This document shows, piece by piece, positions 1-7,252 of a stretch of DNA of 64,000 nt (position 1 is its first letter; each line of letters begins with the position of its first letter). The notes below the pieces were generated by a model that worked only from the letters and a program-made list of their open reading frames with translations, had not been told where the DNA came from and did not search any database. The DNA lies in the NCBI GenBank assembly GCA_965237875.1, contig CBDEGP010000002.1, positions 1,798,001 to 1,862,000 on the forward strand. The letters are read 5' to 3'. Origin of the DNA: DAOUJI01 sp965237875. GTDB taxonomy: Bacteria; Chloroflexota; Dehalococcoidia; Lucifugimonadales; JAGWBF01. The translations under genes were made by a program, and so were the position numbers.

Positions 1-718
1 CGTAGCCGACGCCTGAGACCAGGGGCTCCGACTCCAACACGGCCTTCATTTCGGCGCGGAGCGTTTCACATCCGGTCTCACCCTTCCGCCATAGGTCCAC
101 GGCCCTCGAGAGCGCACGATAGACCACCGGGGCGGCCTGCCTCTCTTCGGGCGTCAAGTATACGTTCCGGCTGCTCATGGCCAGCCCGTCCTCTTCCCGG
201 ACCGTGGGCACGGCCACGATTTCCACGTCCATGTCCAGGTCCTTCACCATGCGGCTGACAACCGCCGCCTGTTGGCCGTCCTTTTGGCCAAAGTAGGCGC
301 GGTGGGGCCTGACGATGTTGAACAGCTTGGCGACCACAGTAGCCACTCCCTGGAAGTGGCCGGGCCGGGCCGCTCCTTCAAGGACCTCGGACGTCTTTTT
401 CACTTGTATCCAGGTGTCGAACCCGGCAGGATACATCTCTTCAGGACTCGGGGCGAACACCAAGTCCACGCCTTCTCTTGTCAGAAGACCCAGGTCCCTG
501 TCCATGTCTCTGGGATAGGAGCCCAGGTCCTCTCCGGGTCCGAACTGGGATGGATTGACGAAGATCGACACGGCCGTCAGACCGTTTTCGCGCCGGGCCC
601 TGCGGACCAGCTCCAAATGCCCTTCGTGGAGGCTGCCCATCGTCGGGACGAGGCCCACCGACCCGGCAACACGGCCTCTGGCTTCCCTGACGCCTTGAAC
701 GGTGTCAACGACCTCCAT
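1..718 (-). CDS. panC: Pantoate--beta-alanine ligase PanC (C-terminus beyond window)
   Basis: Joins pantoate to beta-alanine with ATP, the last step of pantothenate synthesis. The frame opens at an ATG at 718 and stays open to the window edge, giving about 239 of the roughly 280 residues usual for PanC. Visible are the nucleotide-binding signature PTMGSLHEGH at residues 25-34 and VSIFVNPSQF at about 50-59, both diagnostic of the family. A GGAG lies about 9 bases before the ATG. The start is 18 bases after the panB stop on the same strand, so the two are co-transcribed as in many bacteria. The gene is incomplete only because the window ends. Confidence 0.95.
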   Translation of the reverse strand, partial: MEVVDTVQGVREARGRVAGSVGLVPTMGSLHEGHLELVRRARRENGLTAVSIFVNPSQFGPGEDLGSYPRDMDRDLGLLTREGVDLVFAPSPEEMYPAGFDTWIQVKKTSEVLEGAARPGHFQGVATVVAKLFNIVRPHRAYFGQKDGQQAAVVSRMVKDLDMDVEIVAVPTVREEDGLAMSSRNVYLTPEERQAAPVVYRALSRAVDLWRKGETGCETLRAEMKAVLESEPLVSGVGY

Positions 719-736
719 CACTAAAGCTCCAGCCTC

Positions 737-1600
737 TTACAGCTTGTACAAGGACTGCTCGACGATCTCCTCAACTTCCTTCATCACCCCATCGTCCATA
801 CCGAAGCTCTCCTTTTCGCCGGGGAAGGTCCCCTCCTGGACATCCGAGACATAGCGGCGCAGAGCATCGGAAATAGTCGCCGCCAATTTGGCATACTGCC
901 GGGCATGCTTTGGCGCAAAGTCGGTGAAGAGCCCCAACATGTCGTGGAGCACCTGCACCTGCCCGTCACAATGGGGCCCCGCTCCAATCCCGATGGTCGG
1001 TATTGTCAGCCGCCGGCTGATGGCTCCGGCAAGGGACGTAGGCAGCAACTCCAGCACAACTGCAAAGGCCCCCGCTTCCTCCAGAGCAACGGCGTCCCTG
1101 ACCAGCTGGGCCGCCTCTTCCTTGTCCTTTCCCCTGACCCTGTAGCCGCCGAAACGGTTGACCGACTGGGGCGTCAGCCCGATGTGCCCCATAACCGGAA
1201 CGCCGCTCTCCACGATTCGGGAAACGGTCTCGGCCACTCCGACGCCCCCTTCCAGCTTTACCGAGTGGGCGCCGCCTTCCTGGACCAGCCGACCGGCGTT
1301 CTGCATGGCTTGGGCCGCGTCTATCTGGTAGGTCATGAAGGGGAGATCGGCCACTACCATGGAACGCTTAACTCCTCGTACAACGGCCTTGGAGTGGTGA
1401 ATCATGTCCTCCATCGTGACGGGTATGGTGGACTCGTGGCCGAGCATTACCATGCCCAGGCTGTCGCCCACCAGAATCAGCGGCATTCCGGCCCCGTCGG
1501 CCAGTTTTGCCGTGGAGTAGTCGTAGGCTGTGACCATGGCGATTTTCTCGCCCCTGGACTTGAGGTCGGCAATCTCTCTAACCGTGACCCTTCGGTTCAT
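737..1600 (-). CDS. panB: 3-methyl-2-oxobutanoate hydroxymethyltransferase PanB
   Basis: Makes ketopantoate from 2-oxoisovalerate and methylenetetrahydrofolate, the first committed step of pantothenate synthesis, in the cytoplasm. At 287 residues it has the normal family length. The N-terminal TAYDYSTAKLAD and the metal-binding VGDSLGM (residues 44-50, Asp46), then HESTIPVTMEDM and KLEGG, follow the PanB barrel pattern. It sits between a ketopantoate reductase candidate upstream and panC downstream, so substrate flow matches gene order. Confidence 0.97.
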   Translation of the reverse strand: MNRRVTVREIADLKSRGEKIAMVTAYDYSTAKLADGAGMPLILVGDSLGMVMLGHESTIPVTMEDMIHHSKAVVRGVKRSMVVADLPFMTYQIDAAQAMQNAGRLVQEGGAHSVKLEGGVGVAETVSRIVESGVPVMGHIGLTPQSVNRFGGYRVRGKDKEEAAQLVRDAVALEEAGAFAVVLELLPTSLAGAISRRLTIPTIGIGAGPHCDGQVQVLHDMLGLFTDFAPKHARQYAKLAATISDALRRYVSDVQEGTFPGEKESFGMDDGVMKEVEEIVEQSLYKL

Positions 1601-1662
1601 TCGCCAGTCCTTTCACCCGGATTTCGAACGGAGCGCCGGTTATTCCGCCGGCGGGGATCCCT

Positions 1663-2532
1663 CTAACGCCGCATCATCAACTCTTCGATTTCGTCGATCA
1701 ACTCCTCCCCCACGCCATTGGCCAAGGCCATCTTGTACGTCCCCCGAGCCATGTCCCGGTACATAGGGATGAGGTGAGGCAGTCTCTTTTCCAACGAACT
1801 TATGTGTGCCGCCACGGTGGCTTTATCCCCGCGCATCAAAGGCCCAGTGACGCTTGGGGTTACGCCTGAGCGTGAAATGTTGTCCAGGGTTGTCCTGGCG
1901 ATGGGCAATATGGCGGAGAGGGCCTGATCTTCCGAAAAACCCATCTCCCGCCAAACGTCCACCGCAGCCTGGACCAGGACTCCCAGGTATCCGCAACTGA
2001 TGACCGCCGAAGCGTGGTACATAGGTCGGTCGGCGGCGTCCAGGGATATGGCCCTGCCTCCCAGCGTCTGGGCCATCTTTGTCAGGGTTTCAAGCGCCGG
2101 ACCGTCTCCGTCAACGGCAAAGGCAGCTCCCCGCACCCGCTCCACTGCCTCATCCGCCGACGCTATCCCCGCAAAGGTCTGGAAGGGATGGAATGCTCCT
2201 CTGAGTCCGCCCGCCAGCTTGACAGGTTCGAGGGGTTCCAACGACAAAGCTCCGCTGCAATGCACCGCCAGCTGGCCCTTGCTCCAAGGCGCCTTGGACG
2301 CAATCTCCCAAATGGAACCGTCAGGCGCAGTAATAAATACGGTCTCGCAACCGGCAACCAGGTCTTCCAGTGAAGCAGCCTTGCACCCCGGAATCAGCCC
2401 CGCCAGATTCCGCGCCGATTCATAGGTGCGGCTGGCAACGCAACTGACCCGGTATCCGGCGTTGTGCAGCGCCAGGGCGAGGCCGGTACCCACGGCGCCG
2501 GCCCCGATGAATCCTATGGCTGCGTTATTCAA
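1663..2532 (-). CDS. panG: PanG-type ketopantoate reductase (Rossmann + DUF2520)
   Basis: Predicted NADPH-dependent reductase turning ketopantoate into pantoate. Residues 11-23 form a dinucleotide-binding glycine motif (GAGAVGTGLALAL). The C-terminal half, with CGYLGVLVQAAV and GPLMRGD, resembles the DUF2520 domain found in PanG of Francisella, a ketopantoate reductase unrelated in its C-domain to classical PanE. Length 289 residues fits. Placement directly before panB and panC, with no panE in view, supports this role. The start overlaps the upstream peptidase gene by 8 bases. Other Rossmann/DUF2520 reductases of unknown substrate exist, so the function rests partly on context. Confidence 0.75.
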   Translation of the reverse strand: MNNAAIGFIGAGAVGTGLALALHNAGYRVSCVASRTYESARNLAGLIPGCKAASLEDLVAGCETVFITAPDGSIWEIASKAPWSKGQLAVHCSGALSLEPLEPVKLAGGLRGAFHPFQTFAGIASADEAVERVRGAAFAVDGDGPALETLTKMAQTLGGRAISLDAADRPMYHASAVISCGYLGVLVQAAVDVWREMGFSEDQALSAILPIARTTLDNISRSGVTPSVTGPLMRGDKATVAAHISSLEKRLPHLIPMYRDMARGTYKMALANGVGEELIDEIEELMMRR

Positions 2533-3508
2533 GAGACCCTTTCCATTCGGAAGCCGAGGGCGTCCCGCCCAGACCCGTGGCCGATGCCACGGCCCGCACG
2601 ACAGACAGACTCACCGCTTCCACAACGGCGGCTCCCAGCACAGTCAGGTCGGCTTCCACCGGCGAACTGCCGGTGGCCAAGGCAAACATGGAATCTCCGT
2701 CTCGGATGGTATGGCAAGGCCTTATGGCCATCGCGAGTCCGTCGTGGCTGACTCTTGCCAGGTGGTGGACCTGCTCTTTGGTGAGCTTTGCATCCGTGGC
2801 CACCACTCCGATGGTGGTGTTGGCGCCTGTAGGAGCAGATGCACTCGATTCTTGGGAGAGCAACATCTCCACGGAGTCCAGGAATTCCCCCGTCGATGCG
2901 CCGCGCGGCCCTGCCAGAATGCGTCCGGTCCTCGGGTCCACCACCCCTCCAAAAGCGTTGACGGCGACTATGGCGCCCGCCGTCAGACCGTCGCCGGTGC
3001 GTACTGCGGCTGTGCCAACCCCGCCCTTGACGGCCCGGTCCATTCCCAGGGCCTTTCCCACCGTGGCGCCCGTGCCTGCCCCCACAGACCCCTCTTCCAC
3101 CATGAGGTCCGTTGCAGACAGGCAGGCCCGGTATCCGTCATCGGCCTCCGGTCTGGCCGCATGTGTAACGAGCCCGAGGTCGTAGAGGACCGCCGCTGCC
3201 ACGATAGGGACTTTCACAGGCCCAACCTCGAATCCGATCCCCTTTTCTTCCAAGTACCGCACAACGCCGGCTGCAGCGTTCAGGCCGAAGGCGGAGCCTC
3301 CGCTGAGCAGGACTGCATGGACTTTCTCCACCAAGTTTCCCGGCCTGAGCAGGTCCGTCTCTCTCGTGCCCGGAGCTCCTCCCCTCACGTCCACACCGGC
3401 CACCGCTCCATCCATCGCCAGGATGACGGTGCACCCCGTCGCTCCTTGCAGATCGGTGTAGTGGCCAATCTGAATGCCCGACGCTTCGACTATTCCACGG
3501 GAGGTCAT
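2525..3508 (-). CDS. P1 family peptidase (DmpA/BapA-like N-terminal nucleophile hydrolase)
   Basis: A 327-residue member of peptidase family P1, whose members self-cleave into two chains and remove N-terminal amino acids, some of them beta-amino acids. Family hallmarks seen are GIQIGHYTD near residue 15, LLSGGSAFGLNAAAGV, GAGTGATVGKA and NTTIGVVATDAKL, which holds the expected self-cleavage/nucleophile threonine. It overlaps the next gene by 8 bases and heads the pantothenate operon. A tempting inference is that it releases beta-alanine for PanC, but nothing in the sequence proves the substrate. No good Shine-Dalgarno precedes the ATG at 3508. Confidence 0.85.
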   Translation of the reverse strand: MTSRGIVEASGIQIGHYTDLQGATGCTVILAMDGAVAGVDVRGGAPGTRETDLLRPGNLVEKVHAVLLSGGSAFGLNAAAGVVRYLEEKGIGFEVGPVKVPIVAAAVLYDLGLVTHAARPEADDGYRACLSATDLMVEEGSVGAGTGATVGKALGMDRAVKGGVGTAAVRTGDGLTAGAIVAVNAFGGVVDPRTGRILAGPRGASTGEFLDSVEMLLSQESSASAPTGANTTIGVVATDAKLTKEQVHHLARVSHDGLAMAIRPCHTIRDGDSMFALATGSSPVEADLTVLGAAVVEAVSLSVVRAVASATGLGGTPSASEWKGSLE

Positions 3509-3525
3509 TGCACAGGCAACAAAAG

Positions 3526-3553
3526 GCCTTTCCCCCTGGACAAGGGGAAAGGC
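3526..3553 (-). terminator. Terminator-like hairpin in the leader of the pantothenate operon
   Basis: A perfect 10-bp stem (GCCTTTCCCC paired with GGGGAAAGGC, 8-base loop) followed on the minus strand by CTTTTGTT. It lies between the promoter at 3658-3685 and the first start codon at 3508, so it could act as an attenuator rather than as the end of a gene. The same kind of CCCC/GGGG palindrome occurs elsewhere in the window as a dispersed repeat, which is the alternative reading. Confidence 0.45.
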
Positions 3554-3657
3554 GCAAAGGTTCTTCGGCTATTTCGACCGTCCGGGCCTGCTACGGTGCC
3601 GGCGGCCATCGTTGTCCCGCTTATGGCTCACCCCCTCACTGGGTGGATGGCAGTTAA

Positions 3658-3685
3658 ATCATACCATCCGGCTCGGGAGTGTCAA
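3658..3685 (-). promoter_or_regulatory. Predicted sigma-A promoter of the pantothenate operon
   Basis: On the minus strand a consensus -35 TTGACA (3685-3680) and a -10 TATGAT (3663-3658) are separated by 16 bases. Transcription would start near 3650 and leave a leader of about 140 bases before the P1 peptidase gene. The intron 5' end lies only 25 bases upstream of the -35 box. Confidence 0.6.
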
Positions 3686-4125
3686 GCGGGCGCTCCTGTC
3701 AGAGGAGTCGGTGCGCCGTGTAACGCAGCATAGGATACCTGGTTCAGCTAGGAAGAACTCTGAGGAAGTTCTTGGGTCAGCCGACCTACCTCAAAGCGAA
3801 AGCTGGGGGGGCAACAGCATGTCGATAAAGCGGCTACAGCCTGAAAACGTTGTAAGGCCGGTTTCGCAAGACCCGCGCGATACGGTGAAAGCTGGATTGC
3901 CTGAACCCCAATCCCCGGTTGGCGTACTTGACACCCGCCGGTAGAACGCTTGTAACCCGGCGCCACTCATTGCACTGGCCGGTAGATGTGACCGGTGCAC
4001 CTCCGATGAGTGGACGATGACCAATGAAGTCAATTCAAGGGGACGAACGGGGCGCCTAAGTCGCGCTAGATAGTCCTATGCCGAAGACAGAAGGGGAAAG
4101 GCTCGACCTCTACTGGACAACAAGC

Positions 4126-4461
4126 CTAGTCGCCAGGACTGCGCCCCTGTTCCATCTGGACCCAACGCAGGGCTATGGCATCATCCAGCAACTGCGAGTT
4201 CGATTTCGCCAGTGTCTGGATGTCCGCCAGGAGGATGAGGTCAGACATCCTGACCTTGTTCTCGGCCCGCCGTTTCATCTTCGTATGTAGGTAGAACAGA
4301 AACGCAAAAAGTGCGACCGCTGCCACCAGAAGGCCCACCGAGGGCCAGACCATTGACGCGTCATTAGAGGGTGGAATATCCCTAATTACGAGCGCGGCGA
4401 CAATAGCGCACGCCGCCATATAGGCCATTAACGTGTCGTAAGAGGGGCGAAAAATCTTCAC
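4126..4461 (-). CDS. Small two-helix membrane protein encoded antisense inside the intron
   Basis: A 111-residue frame starting MKIFRPSYDTLMAYMAAC. Two hydrophobic segments, about residues 10-28 and 38-58, look like transmembrane helices. They are followed by a basic turn (HTKMKRRAENK) and a cytosolic-looking helix rich in Leu, Asp and Ser. I recognise no family. It reads against the intron and seems to occupy a position where ribozyme sequence would normally continue, so it is either a passenger gene or chromosomal DNA captured by the intron. Only about 35 bases separate its start from the resumption of intron-like sequence. Whether it is expressed is unknown, but the coherent membrane topology argues for a real gene. 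Confidence 0.6.
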   Translation of the reverse strand: MKIFRPSYDTLMAYMAACAIVAALVIRDIPPSNDASMVWPSVGLLVAAVALFAFLFYLHTKMKRRAENKVRMSDLILLADIQTLAKSNSQLLDDAIALRWVQMEQGRSPGD

Positions 4462-4620
4462 TCCTGATGCTCCTAATGGGAATCACTGTGGAGTTTAGCT
4501 AAGCCCTATCCCTGAAGTCAAACGGAACGCGGGATTGCCTACGGGGGGAGACTCTATGGCAACGGAGCCTCCGTAGTAGTCCGAGGACGGGAAAACCGTC
4601 CACACGGCGAAGGGAGGCAG

Positions 4621-4806
4621 GTGGTTAAGACGAAACATGACAGAGAGGCACTCGTGATGAGAACAGCCGAAACTGTGTCGAACGTCATCCGCGATCTCGG
4701 AGAAACATGGACATCCATGCAGGACGCTAGAACCCGGAATAGCAGAACCAACCACTGGAGAGCCGGATGCGGTGAAAGCCCCATGTCCGGTTCGGAAGGG
4801 GGCTGA
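4621..4806 (+). pseudogene. Remnant of intron reverse transcriptase/maturase N-terminus
   Basis: From the GTG at 4621 the frame reads MVKTKHDREALVMRTAETV, which resembles the start of LtrA-type intron maturases. After about 28 residues the similarity stops, and the frame runs on through what is normally the 3' untranslated part of the intron and through domain V, ending in SPMSGSEGG. The polymerase, maturase and endonuclease domains, some 400 residues, are absent. This is best explained by one internal deletion with a junction near 4707. Confidence 0.75.
4760..4793 (+). ncRNA. Group II intron domain V hairpin
   Basis: Exactly 34 bases, as in canonical domain V. The lower stem pairs GAGCCGG with CCGGTTC and includes the catalytic AGC triad. 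A two-base bulge (AT at 4783-4784) and a GAAA tetraloop at 4774-4777 follow the consensus. One upper-stem pair is a C-C mismatch (4770 with 4781), where relatives have C-G. This might weaken catalysis. Confidence 0.85.
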
Positions 4807-4970
4807 CGCAAAAGCGCTCCACACGGAGTAACTCGCCGGATGCCTGCCTTACTTTGAAAGCCTGTCAAGCGTCGCACCACGCACAACAATCCCCGTAGAG
4901 GCGACCGTCCGGTCGGCCCTTACCATACATCTCAGAGCAGTCTCGCTGTGGCTTGGTTCCGTTCCCGGGC

Positions 4971-5276
4971 CTAGGCGGCCAGGGGGACGGCCTCTATTTC
5001 CTCAGCCGACTTGCGGATTATCCTGAATATGGTCCTCTGGCTGATGGAAAATCGCGACGCGGCGTCGGAGATGGAGATTCCATCCCGCTTCAGGGCGTCC
5101 ATGATAGTCTTGTCCCGTTCCTTTCGTCTCTCGCGTTGAAGCCAGCCGGGATCGTCATACTTGCATTGTGGAAGAGGGCACCTGAGGCACGAAGGGTAGA
5201 CATCGCATCCATCGTCTCTGTAGGGGAACCTTTCGGGCAACACGTCTATTGAAGCAACCGCAGCCTGTCGAAGCAT
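4971..5276 (-). CDS. Small cysteine-cluster helix-turn-helix protein
   Basis: A 101-residue protein. Residues 24-38 hold four cysteines (C-x5-C-x2-C-x4-C), which could bind zinc or an iron-sulfur cluster. Residues about 56-90 form a helix-turn-helix (ISISDAASRFSISQRTIFRII) like those of Fis/resolvase-type DNA-binding domains. A basic stretch RERRKERDK links the two. A GAGGTG ribosome-binding site lies 8 bases before the ATG. The promoter just upstream is overlaid by a perfect GAAC-N4-GTTC palindrome. I cannot name the family; a small transcription regulator is the likeliest role. Confidence 0.65.
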   Translation of the reverse strand: MLRQAAVASIDVLPERFPYRDDGCDVYPSCLRCPLPQCKYDDPGWLQRERRKERDKTIMDALKRDGISISDAASRFSISQRTIFRIIRKSAEEIEAVPLAA

Positions 5277-5303
5277 AACTACACCTCACGTTTGGTTAGG
5301 CCG

Positions 5304-5329
5304 TATTATAGAACGTCTGTTCTATAATA
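5304..5329. promoter_or_regulatory. Perfect palindrome with LexA-type core (GAAC-N4-GTTC)
   Basis: Two 11-base arms (TATTATAGAAC and its complement) around GTCT. The core GAACGTCTGTTC matches the Gram-positive SOS box pattern GAAC-N4-GTTC. It fills the spacer of the minus-strand promoter at 5305-5334, so a bound repressor would block RNA polymerase. Binding by the HTH protein itself is the other possibility. Confidence 0.6.
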
Positions 5330-5334
5330 TTCAA
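5305..5334 (-). promoter_or_regulatory. Predicted promoter of the HTH gene
   Basis: On the minus strand, -35 TTGAAT (5334-5329) and a perfect -10 TATAAT (5310-5305) are 18 bases apart. Transcription would start about 20 bases before the start codon of the HTH gene. Confidence 0.6.
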
Positions 5335-5416
5335 TAGGTCTATGGCTGTGTTTGACGGCTTTTCAGGCTGTTGATATATTGCTTCCCACCCCCACCTGCG
5401 CCGAGGGAGGGCAGTC

Positions 5417-6406
5417 ATGCCTGCCAACCTGCCTCCCGCATACTACGAAGCGGAAAAGAGGTTCAGGGCAGCGAAAAGCATCCCTGAGAAGGCCGCCGCC
5501 CTCCAGGAGATGATGTCCGCAACCCCCAAACACAAGGGGACGGACCATCTGAGGGCTGACCAGCGGTCCCGTCTGGCCCGGTTAATGGCCGACCTGGAAA
5601 AGCCAAGGGCCACCGCCGGAGGAGGTCCGCAGCCTTTCTCCATTCGAAAAGAAGGGGCTGGCCAGGCGGCGCTTATAGGGCTGCCAAACTCGGGCAAGTC
5701 TCAGTTGCTCGCTGCACTCACCGGGGCCGCGGCCAAGGTGGCCGCTTACCCCTTCTCCACCCAGGTCCCCCAGCCCGGCATGTTGAAACACCAGAACGTC
5801 CTGACCCAGCTGATAGACACGCCTGCCCTCAACGACCAGGACATGCAGACCAGGCTCTTCAGCCTCCTCAGAAACGCTGACCTTCTTCTGGTGGTCCTCG
5901 ATCTGTCGGCTGATCCGGTGCAACAAATGGACGAGATTACGTCTGAGCTTGGCCGTTGGGGATTCCGCCTGCTGGACCGGCATGAGGACCCCGACCCGGA
6001 CGACCACCGCACTCACAAGAGGTGCGTCATCGTCGCCAACAAGGCCGACATGGACGGCGCCCTGGACCAGTGCCTCAGAATAGAGGAAGCTCTGGACGAC
6101 CGGCATTGGCTGGTCATGACTTCAGCCGCGGAAGACGTCGGGTTGGACCAGTTGCGGGAAAGCGTCTTTGCCGCCTTGGGCAAGGTCCGCGTCTATACGA
6201 GGGCTCCCGGCGGGGAACCCGACTATGATTCGCCCATCATTCTCACCATGGGCAGCAACGTGGAAGACGCCGCCCAGTCACTGCACAGGGACTGGAAGCA
6301 GAGGCTCAAGTACGCGCTCCTGTGGGGTTCGGGAAAGTTCGACGCCCAAAGGGTGGGCAGAGACTACGTGGTGGCCGACGGAGACATCCTGGAGTTCCAC
6401 GGATAA
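5417..6406 (+). CDS. DRG/OBG-type GTPase with C-terminal TGS domain
   Basis: A 329-residue TRAFAC GTPase. It has an N-terminal helical arm (residues 1-65), then a G domain with P-loop GLPNSGKS (88-95), switch II DTPAL (134-138), specificity motif NKAD (208-211) and TSA near 236. The C-terminal part (about 255-329), ending with the WGSGKFDAQRVGRDYVVADGDI pattern typical of TGS domains in DRG proteins, probably contacts RNA or the ribosome. Switch II lacks the usual third-position Gly (DTPA for DxxG), which is common in this class. DRG-like GTPases are best known in archaea and eukaryotes; a ribosome-linked role is an inference. The ATG lies 16 bases after GAGGGAGG. Confidence 0.8.
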   Translation: MPANLPPAYYEAEKRFRAAKSIPEKAAALQEMMSATPKHKGTDHLRADQRSRLARLMADLEKPRATAGGGPQPFSIRKEGAGQAALIGLPNSGKSQLLAALTGAAAKVAAYPFSTQVPQPGMLKHQNVLTQLIDTPALNDQDMQTRLFSLLRNADLLLVVLDLSADPVQQMDEITSELGRWGFRLLDRHEDPDPDDHRTHKRCVIVANKADMDGALDQCLRIEEALDDRHWLVMTSAAEDVGLDQLRESVFAALGKVRVYTRAPGGEPDYDSPIILTMGSNVEDAAQSLHRDWKQRLKYALLWGSGKFDAQRVGRDYVVADGDILEFHG

Positions 6407-6521
6407 AGCCCGTTCGGGGCGCCACAAAGGCACCGTGTAGGCTAAGTGATTCGGGGCGATGGCTGGAGCAACGAGACCCTATGACAGTTTGTAGTCGCCT
6501 TCCTTACATCGATTTGCTAAG

Positions 6522-7247
6522 ATGCTGCACATGAAAATAGAAGAGAAGCAATTGCAAGAACTGCAATACGAAGCTCGACGCCTCCTGGGTACACCCCAAT
6601 CCCCTGAACGCCCCGTATTCGTGGAATTCGCAGGCGCTCCGAAGAGCGGAAAGAGCACCTGCATAGACACCATCAATCACTTCTTTCGGCGGCTGGGCTA
6701 CAAGGTGTTGGCGCCTGCGGAAGGCGCTTCCAAACGAACGCCGTATTATCTCAAAAATGATCTCGTCGCATTTAATGCTTGGTCTGCGGTCTATGCGTTA
6801 ACCCACATTTTGGAGGGCCATCACGGGTCAGACCAATATAATTTGGTTATAATGGACCGGGGTCTCTTCGACGCGCTAGCCTGGTTCGAGCTTCTAAAGG
6901 CTAGGGACGATGTTACGAAGGAACAATGTTCCACCATCCAGAACTTCTTGCTGGTTGACCATTGGCGAAAGCTAATCGACATGGTTTTCTTATTCCAGAC
7001 CGACCCATCCACATCACTTGAGCGTGAGAATAGGGACAAACTGATAGACGAACCGGGACAAGCCATGAACCCTGTATTTCTTGAAGACCTAAACAAGGCT
7101 TACCAAGCTATTAGTTCGAAATATGCCGAACAGTTCAGCGAACTCCATGTGATGGACACCGGCGGCAGTCAAGGCTCCACGCCTCAGTCAACGGCCTTTG
7201 AGGTCGCTAGGAAGATCGTTGAGCACATCCGGAGCAAAGTAGGATAG
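6522..7247 (+). CDS. P-loop kinase-like protein (nucleoside/nucleotide kinase fold)
   Basis: A 241-residue protein with a Walker A motif APKSGKST at about residues 38-45 and VIMDRGLFDALAW at about 108-120, the acidic/Arg motif of nucleoside and thymidylate kinases. FLFQTDPSTSLERENRDK resembles the LID region. It is close to AAA_28-type P-loop proteins and deoxynucleoside kinases, so phosphoryl transfer to a nucleotide or nucleoside is likely, but the substrate cannot be read. It is only 5 bases ahead of a Nudix gene and is less GC-rich than neighbours. A second start at 6531 (third codon after the first) is possible; neither has a strong ribosome-binding site. Confidence 0.7.
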   Translation: MLHMKIEEKQLQELQYEARRLLGTPQSPERPVFVEFAGAPKSGKSTCIDTINHFFRRLGYKVLAPAEGASKRTPYYLKNDLVAFNAWSAVYALTHILEGHHGSDQYNLVIMDRGLFDALAWFELLKARDDVTKEQCSTIQNFLLVDHWRKLIDMVFLFQTDPSTSLERENRDKLIDEPGQAMNPVFLEDLNKAYQAISSKYAEQFSELHVMDTGGSQGSTPQSTAFEVARKIVEHIRSKVG

Positions 7248-7252
7248 TCATC

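Larger units (their letters stand above)
3711..4850 (+). mobile_element. Group II intron with deleted reverse transcriptase (3' end approximate)
   Basis: The 5' end reads GTGCGCC, the group II intron start consensus, followed by about 400 bases resembling domain I of bacterial mitochondrial-like introns (AAAGCGAAAGCTGG, GTAAGGCCGGTTTCGCAAGA, GGTAGAACGCTTGTAACC). Ribozyme-like sequence resumes near 4515 with AAACGGAACGCGGGATT and GCAACGGAGCC. It is followed by a remnant of the reverse transcriptase start and a 34-base domain V at 4760-4793. The middle (about 4130-4500) instead holds an antisense small gene. The 3' boundary is not clear; domain VI should end within about 60 bases of domain V. 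The element lies between the pan promoter and the HTH gene and interrupts no visible gene. Without its own maturase it could move or splice only with help in trans. Confidence 0.8.

Noticed and set aside
3474..4033. Several short frames on both strands in the intron 5' part
   Set aside because: They cover conserved ribozyme sequence, which explains the open reading without any coding signal.
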